DNA from: an uncultured Pseudoteredinibacter sp.
GTDB lineage: Bacteria > Pseudomonadota > Gammaproteobacteria > Pseudomonadales > Cellvibrionaceae
Direction: 5' to 3'
Assembly: GCF_947502065.1 (NCBI RefSeq)
Contig: NZ_CANMYE010000003.1
Span: 310,001 to 374,000 of the forward strand
DNA: 64,000 nt
Shown: positions 45,547 to 54,700 of the stretch, one piece after another
Layout: the number at the start of each line of letters is the position of its first letter
How positions within the stretch are numbered: position 1 is the first letter of the stretch
Notes under the pieces: model-generated
Databases searched by the model: none
What the model was told of the DNA's origin: nothing
What the model saw: the letters and a program-made list of their open reading frames with translations, nothing else
Translations under genes and position numbers: made by a program

Positions 45547-45562
45547 TTGTACGTATATACAA
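45547..45562. promoter_or_regulatory. Palindrome between island remnants
   Basis: TTGTA-N6-TACAA, a small-regulator-like site, lies upstream of the HTH remnant. Two copies of AATAGAGAGCG flank it at 45522-45532 and 45579-45589. Confidence 0.25.
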
Positions 45563-45609
45563 GCCACTGGGCCCTCTGAATAGAGAGCGCGATTTAGGAG
45601 TAATTAGCA

Positions 45610-45702
45610 ATGAAAGTCACACAAAGCCCGGCAAGAGAAGAACGGTATGAATTGGCCTGGAAAATACCAATGATAAAACTAGCAAAGCAATTTGGCTTAT
45701 AG
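45610..45702 (+). pseudogene. Fragment of a small HTH-domain protein
   Basis: A 30-codon frame with a good ribosome binding site (AGGAG, 9 nt) reads SPAREERYELAWKIPMIKLAKQFGL then TAG. This resembles the common 'REELYELVWSKPMTKLAKEYGVS' start of an HTH protein family; after the stop the same frame continues ESTVCLWS, so a nonsense change followed by decay is likely. It marks the edge of the island. Confidence 0.55.
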
Positions 45703-45863
45703 GAAAGCACCGTTTGTTTATGGTCGATCGCCTCGCTAAGCAACCCTACCTTATCTCTTAGCTGTTCATTTACACCATTATATTGGTAGCAATCTCCCCT
45801 AGTTTGAGCAACTCACAGCGATAGAATAAAAGCAGCACGTTGGTCTTTTCTTGAGGGTTATTT
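45703..45863. other. Gap between the island and the SDR gene
   Basis: No supported gene. The minus strand is open here and reads a helical NEQLRDKVGLLSEAIDHKQ-like segment, which may be decayed coding sequence. Confidence 0.35.
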
Positions 45864-46631
45864 ATGTCACAGTTTCAAAATCAAGTTGTTCTTATCACTG
45901 GCGCCAGTGGTGGCCTTGGACGTGAGGCTGCAAAGCAGTTTGCTGCGGCTGGGGCAAAGTTAGCCTTAAGCGATATCAATGAAACCTTGCTAAAAGAGCT
46001 TGCTGAAGAGCTGCAAGCGCAAGGCAGCGAGGTTTTTTATCAGAGCTGCGATGTTACCTCAGAAAGCCAAGTAGAAGATTTTGTCAGCCAAACTGTTGCT
46101 AGCTTTGGCAAGCTGGATGTGGCGATTAATAATGCAGGCCTGGATCCTGAAGGAACGCCATTAATAGATATGCCTTTAGAAGATTTTGAGCGCATGATGA
46201 ATATCAATGTGCGCGGCGTGTTTTTAGGCATGAAGCATCAAGTTAAGGCCATGTTGAAACAGCAATCTGGTGCAATTTTGAATGTATCCTCCATTGCAGG
46301 CTTAAACGGTTTTGCCGCCGGCAGTGCTTATACCGCCAGTAAGCACGCTGTTATTGGGATGAGTAAATCGGCCGCTGTTGAATATGGCCGTTTTAATATT
46401 CGTGTAAATGCGATTTGTCCAGGCGTTACCGAAACCAATATGTTCGACCGCGCATTAGAGGGTGTTAAGGACCGAGATACCGCCATTAAGCGTATCGGTG
46501 CTGACACTTGCCTGAAACGCCACGCTCAGCCAGAGGAAATTGTGCGCGGCATGCTCTTCGCCTGCGACCCCGCCAATACCTATATGACCGGCCATCCCCT
46601 ATTGATGGATGGCGGTTTCAGTGCAATGTAG
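45864..46631 (+). CDS. Short-chain dehydrogenase/reductase (SDR)
   Basis: 255 residues. Classical SDR: TGASGGLG cofactor loop, D36 (LSDIN) favouring NAD(H), NNAG, catalytic Ser (NVSSIAG) and YTASK, and a C-terminal YMTGHPLLMDGGFSAM typical of enzymes in the 3-hydroxyacyl or steroid dehydrogenase branch. First functional gene after the defence island. Its stop region is duplicated: GTTTCAGTGCAATRTA occurs twice in tandem at 46615-46646. Confidence 0.93.
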   Translation: MSQFQNQVVLITGASGGLGREAAKQFAAAGAKLALSDINETLLKELAEELQAQGSEVFYQSCDVTSESQVEDFVSQTVASFGKLDVAINNAGLDPEGTPLIDMPLEDFERMMNINVRGVFLGMKHQVKAMLKQQSGAILNVSSIAGLNGFAAGSAYTASKHAVIGMSKSAAVEYGRFNIRVNAICPGVTETNMFDRALEGVKDRDTAIKRIGADTCLKRHAQPEEIVRGMLFACDPANTYMTGHPLLMDGGFSAM

Positions 46632-46754
46632 TTTCAGTGCAATATAGCCTCGCCCTTTTGGGAGGCTAGGCCTAGCCCTTCATCAAGCATCATTGGGAAT
46701 TCGACTCGGACGCTGTATTATGCAGCGTCGTTTTATTCCTAGGATGCTTTCATT

Positions 46755-47414
46755 ATGACCATCGAGCTTACGCACGGCAGCGGCGAACCTAGCCATGCCA
46801 TCATCTGGCTGCACGGCCTAGGTGCCTCTTGCAATGATTTCCCTCCCGTTGTCCCACATCTGGGCTTAAACGCTAGCCCTGCCATACGCTTTATATTCCC
46901 CCAGGCGCCAAACCGCCCTATTACCATTAATGGCGGAATGCAGATGCCTGGCTGGTACGACATCAAAGGCATGACCATTGAAGGCCGGCAAGATCGCCAA
47001 GGAATTGAAGAATCTTATGCTTTGGTAGAAAAACTCATTGAAGAGCAAATTGCTCTAGGTATACCTTCAGAAAATATTATTCTTGCAGGCTTTTCCCAAG
47101 GTGGTGTTATCAGTTACTACACTGCATTACGTACTCAACATAAGCTCGCTGGTGTACTAACCATGTCCACCTATATGGTTTTCACCGATCAGCTTGAGCA
47201 AGAACGTAGTGAAGCGAATCTAAACACGGCGTTTTTTGCCAGCCATGGTACTCACGATCCAGTGGTGACTATAGACTTAGGTGAGCATGCGGTAGAGACA
47301 TTAAAGAAATTCGATTACTCCGTTGAGTGGAAGACTTATCCAATGGAGCATCAAGTTGTGATGGAGCAGATTCAGGACATTGGCACCTGGATTAATAAGT
47401 GCTTTTCCAGTTAA
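46755..47414 (+). CDS. Carboxylesterase/phospholipase, alpha/beta hydrolase (YpfH/EstB-like)
   Basis: 219 residues. Alpha/beta-hydrolase: IIWLHGLGASCNDF, RFIFPQAPNRPITINGGMQMPGWYD, nucleophile Ser in LAGFSQGGVISYY, Asp in GTHDPVV and His in PMEHQVV. This is the set found in carboxylesterase II and acyl-protein thioesterase relatives. Cytoplasmic; hydrolyses short acyl esters. Monocistronic. Confidence 0.93.
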   Translation: MTIELTHGSGEPSHAIIWLHGLGASCNDFPPVVPHLGLNASPAIRFIFPQAPNRPITINGGMQMPGWYDIKGMTIEGRQDRQGIEESYALVEKLIEEQIALGIPSENIILAGFSQGGVISYYTALRTQHKLAGVLTMSTYMVFTDQLEQERSEANLNTAFFASHGTHDPVVTIDLGEHAVETLKKFDYSVEWKTYPMEHQVVMEQIQDIGTWINKCFSS

Positions 47415-47444
47415 TTTGAAATTCCAATAATGGTTGGCGGAAAA

Positions 47445-47472
47445 TGCTTGGCGGTATATGTAGCGCCAAGCA
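47445..47472 (-). terminator. Terminator between convergent esterase and SDR genes
   Basis: Perfect 9-bp stem TGCTTGGCG / CGCCAAGCA with a 10-nt loop. On the minus strand it is followed by TTTT, so it probably serves the SDR gene. Confidence 0.6.
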
Positions 47473-47485
47473 CCTACTAAGCCAG

Positions 47486-48454
47486 TTATTTTTTCTGGCT
47501 TTTGCTTAATTCCTCATCCAACAACTTAATCAACTGGTCGCGAGACATTTCATGTTTTTGCTGAGCGTTTAACTCAAGCATTTTGCTAAGCTGACGTCTA
47601 AGCGTAATCTCCGCTTGCGCTGGTGTAGCCGTTACCATATAGCGAATTTTTGGATTCTCTGATTGCATAAGTTCTAAGGCCGCCTCGGCAACATCAATTG
47701 GATCAGGGCCTTTTTCGGTTTGATCTAAACGCCCCAATAAATGGCTGCGCGCTTTGCCATAACGCGTAGTCGCTGGCCAGTAGTCCATATCAAGCAAGCG
47801 TTTTTTTGCAGCATTACCAATATTAGTGCCGTAATTACCCGGCTCGATCACGTGCACACTAACGCCAAAGCCTGCCATCTCTTGGGCAAAGGCATCAGTG
47901 TAAGCTTCGATGGCGTGCTTGCTCATACTGTACGCCCCCATAAACTGAGGCGAAAGAATACCCGCAATAGAACCTGTGGTAGCAATACGCCCTTTGCTTT
48001 GCATAACTAACGGAGCAAAGGCCTGGCTTACGCGCATTGGCCCGTAAACATTAACATCCATTTGGTATTTCACCTGCTCCACGGGCAGCTCCAGCATGGG
48101 GCCGAAAATCGAGACGCCGGCATTATTAATCAGGCCATATAAGCCCCTTCCCTCGTTCTCTACAACTTTTACGGCCGCATTAATTTGCGCTTGATTTCGC
48201 ACATCGAACTGAACGGCCTTAACGTTATCCAGCTTATCTAGCGCCGCCATTTCTTCTTTATGCAAAACCCCGGCGTAAATGTAAAAACCGTTTTGGGATA
48301 ACAGCTTGGTCATGCTAAGCCCAATTCCAGAGCTCGCCCCTGTTATCAAAATAGCTTTTTGGGGTTGCTTGTTATCTTCGGCATTGGCGAACTGAAAGGG
48401 GGTAAAGCAGGCAAGAAGCAATACATAAAATAGGGTTTTTAAGTGGATCATCAT
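47486..48454 (-). CDS. SDR-family oxidoreductase with N-terminal signal peptide
   Basis: 322 residues. SDR core: LITGASSGIGLSM, INNAG, catalytic Ser (TTGSIAGIL) and AYSMSKHAIEAY, then a C-terminal EPGNYGTNIG and a helical tail. Unusually the SDR domain is preceded by a hydrophobic leader ending FANAED (MMIHLKTLFYVLLLACFTPFQFANA), a clear Sec signal peptide. An exported SDR would need an unusual cofactor supply, so either it is exported with bound cofactor, anchored by an uncleaved leader, or translation starts inside the leader. Confidence 0.85.
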   Translation of the reverse strand: MMIHLKTLFYVLLLACFTPFQFANAEDNKQPQKAILITGASSGIGLSMTKLLSQNGFYIYAGVLHKEEMAALDKLDNVKAVQFDVRNQAQINAAVKVVENEGRGLYGLINNAGVSIFGPMLELPVEQVKYQMDVNVYGPMRVSQAFAPLVMQSKGRIATTGSIAGILSPQFMGAYSMSKHAIEAYTDAFAQEMAGFGVSVHVIEPGNYGTNIGNAAKKRLLDMDYWPATTRYGKARSHLLGRLDQTEKGPDPIDVAEAALELMQSENPKIRYMVTATPAQAEITLRRQLSKMLELNAQQKHEMSRDQLIKLLDEELSKSQKK

Positions 48455-48605
48455 TAAGCTCCGGTAGGCGTAGACTCAGATTTACAAGCTTAATCAGATA
48501 GCCAAGAAGCTGATAGGGCTAAAAGTGAAATTTTGTGGGTGCCAAGCCCCTCTTTCAACTCATGCCGGCCATACAACACAATGAGAAGCAACAGAACTAA
48601 GAGTG

Positions 48606-49316
48606 CTAGCTGGAGCCTTCTTCTGTTTTTATAGCACGCTTTCGGCACCCCCATAAGCGAGCCTGCCAAGCAAGTGCAATAATTACAAACACGCTAATAT
48701 AAAACAATAAACTAAAGCCTATATTGATTACGCCGTCGATATCGCTGCAGCTATGGCCCTCAAAACATGACTCTGAGATGAACAGAAGCGGCAATATGGC
48801 AACCACAATAATGCTAATTAGCAGGTATAAAAATATTACGAAAACCCTACGAATGACTGATGGGTAACGGTAATTTTCCGTATCTTTTATACGCGCTTTT
48901 AATCGCTCACCAACAGGAGCGCTTTCGGGGCTCTTGTGCACCACAATACTGCGGCTGATAAAATCATGAATGCCTTGGTGGCGTTCACTGGCGGAAACGG
49001 TTGCTAAAGAAAGAATACCAAAAGGAAGCTTTAATAAAGTACGAATAGTGCTAAGCAATATATTTAACTTCTTATCACTATCAATACGACGTACGCGAAT
49101 TCCACAGAGATGCTGACCAACTGTCGAGCCTGTCAGACTCAGCAATAAGGGCTCTATCGAAACGACAACAAAAAGTATCAATAACGATTCCAATTTGCTG
49201 TTATTGATACCCAATTTGGAGACAACTAAAATAGCCAGAAACAACCACAAGGCTATCAATAGGCCATCTATCATCAAAGCTTTTATGCGTCGTGAAAGCG
49301 GTGCAAAATAATCCAT
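48606..49316 (-). CDS. RDD-family membrane protein
   Basis: 236 residues. RDD signature at the N-terminus (LSRRIKALMIDGLLI), TGSTVGQHLCGIRVRR and RTLLKLPF, with four to five membrane helices and a C-terminal region that adds two more. RDD proteins are poorly understood membrane proteins, some acting as Na+ or Na+/H+ antiporters. Monocistronic. Confidence 0.85.
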   Translation of the reverse strand: MDYFAPLSRRIKALMIDGLLIALWLFLAILVVSKLGINNSKLESLLILFVVVSIEPLLLSLTGSTVGQHLCGIRVRRIDSDKKLNILLSTIRTLLKLPFGILSLATVSASERHQGIHDFISRSIVVHKSPESAPVGERLKARIKDTENYRYPSVIRRVFVIFLYLLISIIVVAILPLLFISESCFEGHSCSDIDGVINIGFSLLFYISVFVIIALAWQARLWGCRKRAIKTEEGSS

Positions 49317-49445
49317 AGTTTTGCCTACATCCTTTTAAACACAGGGCTTAGCCATGCTGCTGCAAGTTATAGATTTAGCTTAACAAGGCCTTACGCTAGG
49401 GGCAAATAGAACTCGCCCCTCTATCAACTAAGAATCGAATGATCA

Positions 49446-50846
49446 TTACTTCAGCCAAGGGTTAAATGGCTTTTTAGCTTTTTCAGACTTAGTGTTTTTA
49501 GGGGCATGCTTTCGAAAGCTCGGCTTGTCTTGATCAGCCGTTTCCGTAGATGAGGCTTTAGACCAGGCACTATTACTGTTGCTTCCGCGCCCTTTATTAG
49601 CGGGTTTGAAATCGGCACCCGATTTGCTAGCACGATCCTTTTTGGGTTTAGCCTTGGGTTTAGCCTTGGGTTTATTTTTCGGTTGATAGTTAAGGATCGA
49701 AATTGGCACTTCTTTTCGAGGAGAGAAGCCCTCTATTTCACGACGCTCAATAATATGGCCCAAACGACTCTCAATCGCGCACAAGTTTTTAAAGTCATCC
49801 AGAGACAATAAGCTAATGGCCTCACCCTTCGCCCCTGCTCGCCCTGTACGGCCGATTCTATGGATGAATTCATCACTATCAAAAGGCAGGTCATAATTAA
49901 TCACTCTCGGCAAGGCTTCAATATCCAAACCACGAGCCGCAATGCCAGTGGCAATTAAGAACGGCAGCTTGCCTGCTTTAAACTCTTCTAGCGCACGTTC
50001 GCGAGAGGCTTGGCTTTTACCACTATGAAAAGCTTCGGCCTCAATACCGCGCTTGCCCAATTGCTCCGCCAGTTTTGCCGCGCCATGCTTTGTTTCGATA
50101 AAAATCAAACCCTGCTGCCAATCGTTTTCTTTTATCAGGTGGCTTAGCAATGCCGACTTGGTATCTTTATCAACTGCGACCAACCATTGCTCTACCGTAT
50201 CGGCCCCGCGATGCTGGGCATCAATACTGATTTCTTTGGGACGGTACATCGTCGATTTAGCCAACTGGCGCACTGGTGGTGGCATGGTGGCTGAGAACAG
50301 CAAACTCTGTCGATCTTCCGGTGCACGATCGATGATTCGATTAATGTCATCAATAAAGCCCATATCTAACATCTTATCGGCTTCGTCGATCACCAACGCT
50401 TCAAGCTCATCCAGATACAGCGCACGCTGATGCAGCAGATCGATTAAGCGACCAGGTGTGGCCACCAGAAAGTCCACGCCTTTAATTAGGGCCTCTTTTT
50501 GGGGGCCAGAATCCACACCGCCTACCATCACCGTACTGCTCTGATCGCAATAGCGAGCATACTGTTGGATGTTTTTATGTAGCTGCTCGGCCAGCTCACG
50601 AGTGGGGCTCAGTATTAAGCAACGCACCCGCTTTCCGCGCATCGGCTCTTTGGCTTGAAAAGCTTCTAGCAACGGCAATACAAAGCTTGCCGTTTTACCG
50701 GTACCCGTTTGCGCCGTAGCAATCACATCCTCACCCTGCAATACCACCGGTATCGCTCGTGTTTGAATGCTTGTCGGTTTGCTGTAGCCAAGATCGCTCA
50801 AAGCGCGGCAAATTGGCTCTGAAAGGCCAAGAGAGGTAAACGGCAT
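49446..50846 (-). CDS. DEAD-box ATP-dependent RNA helicase, RhlE-like
   Basis: 466 residues. All SF2 motifs are present: Q motif (GYSKPTSIQTRAIP), AQTGTGKT, PTRELAEQ, DEADKMLDMGF (DEAD), SAT, HSGKSQASRERALEEF, and HRIGRTGRAG. The C-terminus is basic and low in complexity (KPKAKPKAKPKKDRASK), an RNA-binding tail typical of RhlE. Likely acts in ribosome or RNA remodelling at low temperature. Confidence 0.94.
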   Translation of the reverse strand: MPFTSLGLSEPICRALSDLGYSKPTSIQTRAIPVVLQGEDVIATAQTGTGKTASFVLPLLEAFQAKEPMRGKRVRCLILSPTRELAEQLHKNIQQYARYCDQSSTVMVGGVDSGPQKEALIKGVDFLVATPGRLIDLLHQRALYLDELEALVIDEADKMLDMGFIDDINRIIDRAPEDRQSLLFSATMPPPVRQLAKSTMYRPKEISIDAQHRGADTVEQWLVAVDKDTKSALLSHLIKENDWQQGLIFIETKHGAAKLAEQLGKRGIEAEAFHSGKSQASRERALEEFKAGKLPFLIATGIAARGLDIEALPRVINYDLPFDSDEFIHRIGRTGRAGAKGEAISLLSLDDFKNLCAIESRLGHIIERREIEGFSPRKEVPISILNYQPKNKPKAKPKAKPKKDRASKSGADFKPANKGRGSNSNSAWSKASSTETADQDKPSFRKHAPKNTKSEKAKKPFNPWLK

Positions 50847-51011
50847 GGAATTCTCGGTATTTAAATAGAGGTAACACTCGCAAGCCGGCCAAGATATTTA
50901 AGCAAAGGCCAGCTCTGATTCGATAGCTGCACTATAGCAGCTATTGGGGGTAAACAGCAGGTTAACTTTATGCATCTTATCGGTGGCTGTTGGCGCCACC
51001 AGCGATCTCTA

Positions 51012-51497
51012 TTATTTGCTCTGTTTGGGCTTCGAGGTTCGGCTCCAAGTTTCACTATCGCATAAGAACGCAATACAACCACCTAGCTTAATTTTGTCAG
51101 CCGATTTTAGCTCAACCTTGGCTTTATAGGATTTGCCGGATTTAGGATCATAAATGCTACCCCCAGACCATTTGCCTGCTTTTTTAAAGGCGACGCCATC
51201 AACAAATACCAAACCCGTAAGCTTGCGCTGCTGCAACTGGGCATCTGTGTTATTGCTATCTAATAAAGTGCCATCTGGGTCATCTTTAATCCACAGTAAC
51301 TTTGCGCAAAGGCTTTGGCGATCTTGATTGCATGGGTAGATTTCCGCTATCGCGCCTTTATCAGCCGCTTCCCAGTAGCCCCAAGGGTCGCCTTGTTTTC
51401 TCAATTCAGCGTTCGCCAGCATCGCGACCGCAAACTGCAGCAATATTAGCGCTAACAAATATACCTTCTTTGAGTAGTACTTACTGGTTTGAAACAT
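51012..51497 (-). CDS. DUF2147-family exported protein
   Basis: 161 residues. Signal peptide or leader (KVYLLALILLQFAVAMLANA), then the DUF2147 pattern: GYWEAADKGAIAEIYPC, SLCAKLLWIKDDPDGTLLD, SIYDPKSGKSYKAKVELKSADKIKLGGCIAFLCDSETWSRT. Cysteines are paired as in the family. Role unknown; periplasmic. Monocistronic. Confidence 0.85.
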   Translation of the reverse strand: MFQTSKYYSKKVYLLALILLQFAVAMLANAELRKQGDPWGYWEAADKGAIAEIYPCNQDRQSLCAKLLWIKDDPDGTLLDSNNTDAQLQQRKLTGLVFVDGVAFKKAGKWSGGSIYDPKSGKSYKAKVELKSADKIKLGGCIAFLCDSETWSRTSKPKQSK

Positions 51498-51728
51498 AGT
51501 GGCTCCCTTATGCTTGCTTTTCTTCTTGTTATTTTGCTTCTACAAAAATAATACGAGCAAGAACAGCTAGGGCCAAGCTATTTTTGTTAGGACCTTAATA
51601 GGCGTTGCAAACCCTGTTCAATCCCCCCCATACGAGGGGGGTGCACCTAATACTTATTGACTAGCTATAGCCAGCCTCCCTAACATGTCGCCTATTTCTT
51701 TTTACGGTCTACTTATAGAGAGTTCGCC

Positions 51729-54700
51729 ATGTTGCGTTTCTGCCTTGCCCTGTTAGCTAGTCTCTGTTTCTTCACGCTGAATACCGATGCTCAAGCACAA
51801 TCTACATATCGCATCTACTTTGATACTGACGATAACAATGCAACAGGCTGTAACCCTGCCGGCTTTCCAGCCGTTTTAGGGGCGGAATACGAGCTAAGCA
51901 TTGCGCTAAGCGCAGCACCGGTAACGGTTAGCAGCACCGAGCTGGCTCAATGCAGCGGCGCTAGCTTTGGCCCTAGCGCAAGCGTTAGCCCAGCGGCACT
52001 TGGCAGCAATACGGGCAGCGGCGGTAGCGATGTAATCGAAGCACAGCTGAGCTTCGCGCAGCTGGGTATTGTGGATGCTAGCAATGTGCGAATTTATTTT
52101 ACCAGCGAAGGCGGAGGCCAAGCCGATATCATCGGAGCGGCCAGCCGTATCGATATTGCTTTAACCCCCTTGGCTCCTACAGCTGTTCCAACCCTAGGCT
52201 GGTTGGCCCTGGCAATGGGAGTTTTGCTTTTTGTTAGCGGGCGCAAGCACCTTCCTAAGCGCCTGCCACAGCTTGCAGTGTTTATTATTATGCTGCCCTT
52301 ACTCAGTATCCCCTTAGCTTGGGCAGTTGTGATCTCTGTAGACGGCTTAACTAGCGATTGGAGTTCGGTCAGTAGTGCTGGCACCGATCCAGCTGATGAT
52401 GCCGGTAGTGCTGCCGCCGATTTGCAGGCTGCATTCCTTACCGACGATGGCCGAAATCTCTATTTGCGATTAGATGTTAATGAGCTGGAAAACCAGAGCC
52501 CTGTCGTGAGCGCACTCAGCTTTTCTGTGCCTGAAGATATAGCACAGTCGCTAGCACTCAGCGCCAGCGATCCAGAAGGACAAAACCTAAGCTTCACTAT
52601 AGCAAGCGGACCAAGTAACGGTAGCTTATCGGCCGTTAGTAGCACCGGTAGCGATAGCGCGAGCGTTAGTTACACCTCCGATCTTAACTATGTTGGTAGC
52701 GATAGCTTTACGATAGAAGTTTCTGACGGCAGCAGTAGCAGCACAGCAACAGTGAATATCACGGTTACTCCGGTAAACGACGCCCCTACCCTTAGCGGCA
52801 GTGCCAATAATCAAAGCGCAACAGGCAATGTTTTTATCGAGCCTGGTAGCGCAAACAGTTTGAGAAGCGGTTTAACCATTGTAGACCCTGACAGTAATAG
52901 CTTTAGCGTCAGCTTAGCCAATACGGCCGGCACCAACAGCTTAACCACCAGCAATGGGGCTACTGTGACTCTGCTCGATAGTAATAGCGGCACCTACCGC
53001 TACAACCCAGCCGCTGGCTACAATGGTACCGACAGCTTTAGCTACTATATCTGTGACAATGCCAATGCCTGTACCCAGGCGAGTGCCGTCAGCGTTACCG
53101 TTAGCGATCGCATATGGTTTGTAGACAGTAGCGCCAGCACGGCGGGCGATGGTCGCCTTAGCAGCCCATTCCAAAAGTTAAGCGGTAGCAATAGTTTTGG
53201 CAGTGATGCGGCCGATTCCACCGGCGATACAATCTATTTGCGCGGCGGCAATTATCAAGGCGAATTGGCCTTAAAAAATGGCCAGAAGCTTATTGGCAGT
53301 ATGAGCAATAGCACCCTAGCCAGTATTAGCGGCATAACACTGGCAAGTCATAGTGGGAGCATCGACAACCCAGACAACAGCAATACCATCATTTCAAACG
53401 CAAGTGGTAACGCGGTTAGTATCGCGCAAAACAATTTAATCCACGGCATCGAAATTGGCGACGCCATTAACAAAGTGATTGGAACTGGCTTTGGGAACCT
53501 AGAAGTTAAAGTAACCGAGTTTAGTGGTGCTGGGCGAATTTTAGCGCTATCCACTGGAACCGTTGATATCAATGTCAGTAGCATGCAATCGACTAGCAGT
53601 AGCAGCCAGGCCATTTCTTTTATCAATGTCGATGGCAATGTTGTAGCGGGCCTCGCATCATCGATTGCAGGCGCCAATCTAAATGCTGTTGATCTTTCTG
53701 ACGCTACTAATCTGAACTTTAGCTTTGCAGGCACTATTAATTCCTCGGGCCAAAACAACTTAGCGATACGCGCCAACAATATTAGCGCTGGTACTCTGCT
53801 GTTTTCAGGAAATCTAATAGATGATGGTAACGTCGGTGGCGGTGTCGAATTCACCAATAGCAGTGCAACGCTACAAATAAGCAGTTTGAGCAAGCAAATT
53901 AACACTGCAAGCAACCGCGGTATTTATATCAACAACAATACCGGTGGCCAGTTTCAGATGAGCAATGGGGGTTTGCAGCTTCAGAGCAGCAGCGGCTTAA
54001 GCGCTGAATTTTTTAATGGTGGCACGGTAGAGATTACAGGCCCCAATAACACGATTAATACCAGCACGGGTACAGCGATCTCTGTGGTAAATACCAATAT
54101 CGCTAGTAACAATTTAAATTTCCAGTCGATCAGCAGCAGTGGCGCCGCGAATACTATCTTCCTGAACAATACTGGCGGTGCCGGTGGTTTAGTAGTAACG
54201 GGGACTGAGGGTAATCTGGATGCAAACTACAGTGGTGGGCGTATTAGTAATAGCAGTAGCAGCGCTATTTTTGCTAGCAATACGGCAAACCTTAGCCTAA
54301 GGGATATGCGTATCGAAAACAGCACACTGCATCATCTTGATGCTACAAGTGTTACGGGCTTAAGCTTAGAGGCCGTGGATTTTGATACTGCGGGCGTAGG
54401 TGCAATTGGTGAAGGCGCAATTCAAGGCTCTCAACTTAGCAACCTAAGCGTCTCTAACTCACGCTTTAATGCGGGTGGCAATTCTGCCAGTGAGCACGGA
54501 TTCGTGATCAATAATTTATTTGGCAACTCGACGATTCAAGGGTCACAATTCACAAACTCTGCGACCCTTCAGTTCTATATCAACAACACATCCAATAGTG
54601 GAGGAACGGATACCGTTAACTTCTTAGCTAACCAATTTAGCAGTCACAACGGTATATTTTTTGGTGATCACCTCAGCATTGAGGCCGGTGGCACATCCAA

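Noticed and set aside
45703..45863. Small coiled-coil protein on the minus strand
   Set aside because: No start codon with a ribosome binding site and too short to separate from chance; noted only as decayed sequence.
46645..46677. Terminator after the SDR gene at 45864
   Set aside because: Two small palindromes are present (TAGCCT/AGGCTA and GGCTAGGCCTAGCC), but without a T tract.
53348..53914. 188-codon minus-strand open frame
   Set aside because: It is antisense to the low-complexity beta-helix gene, where Ser/Asn/Gly codon bias creates long stop-free reverse frames; no ribosome binding site or domain pattern.
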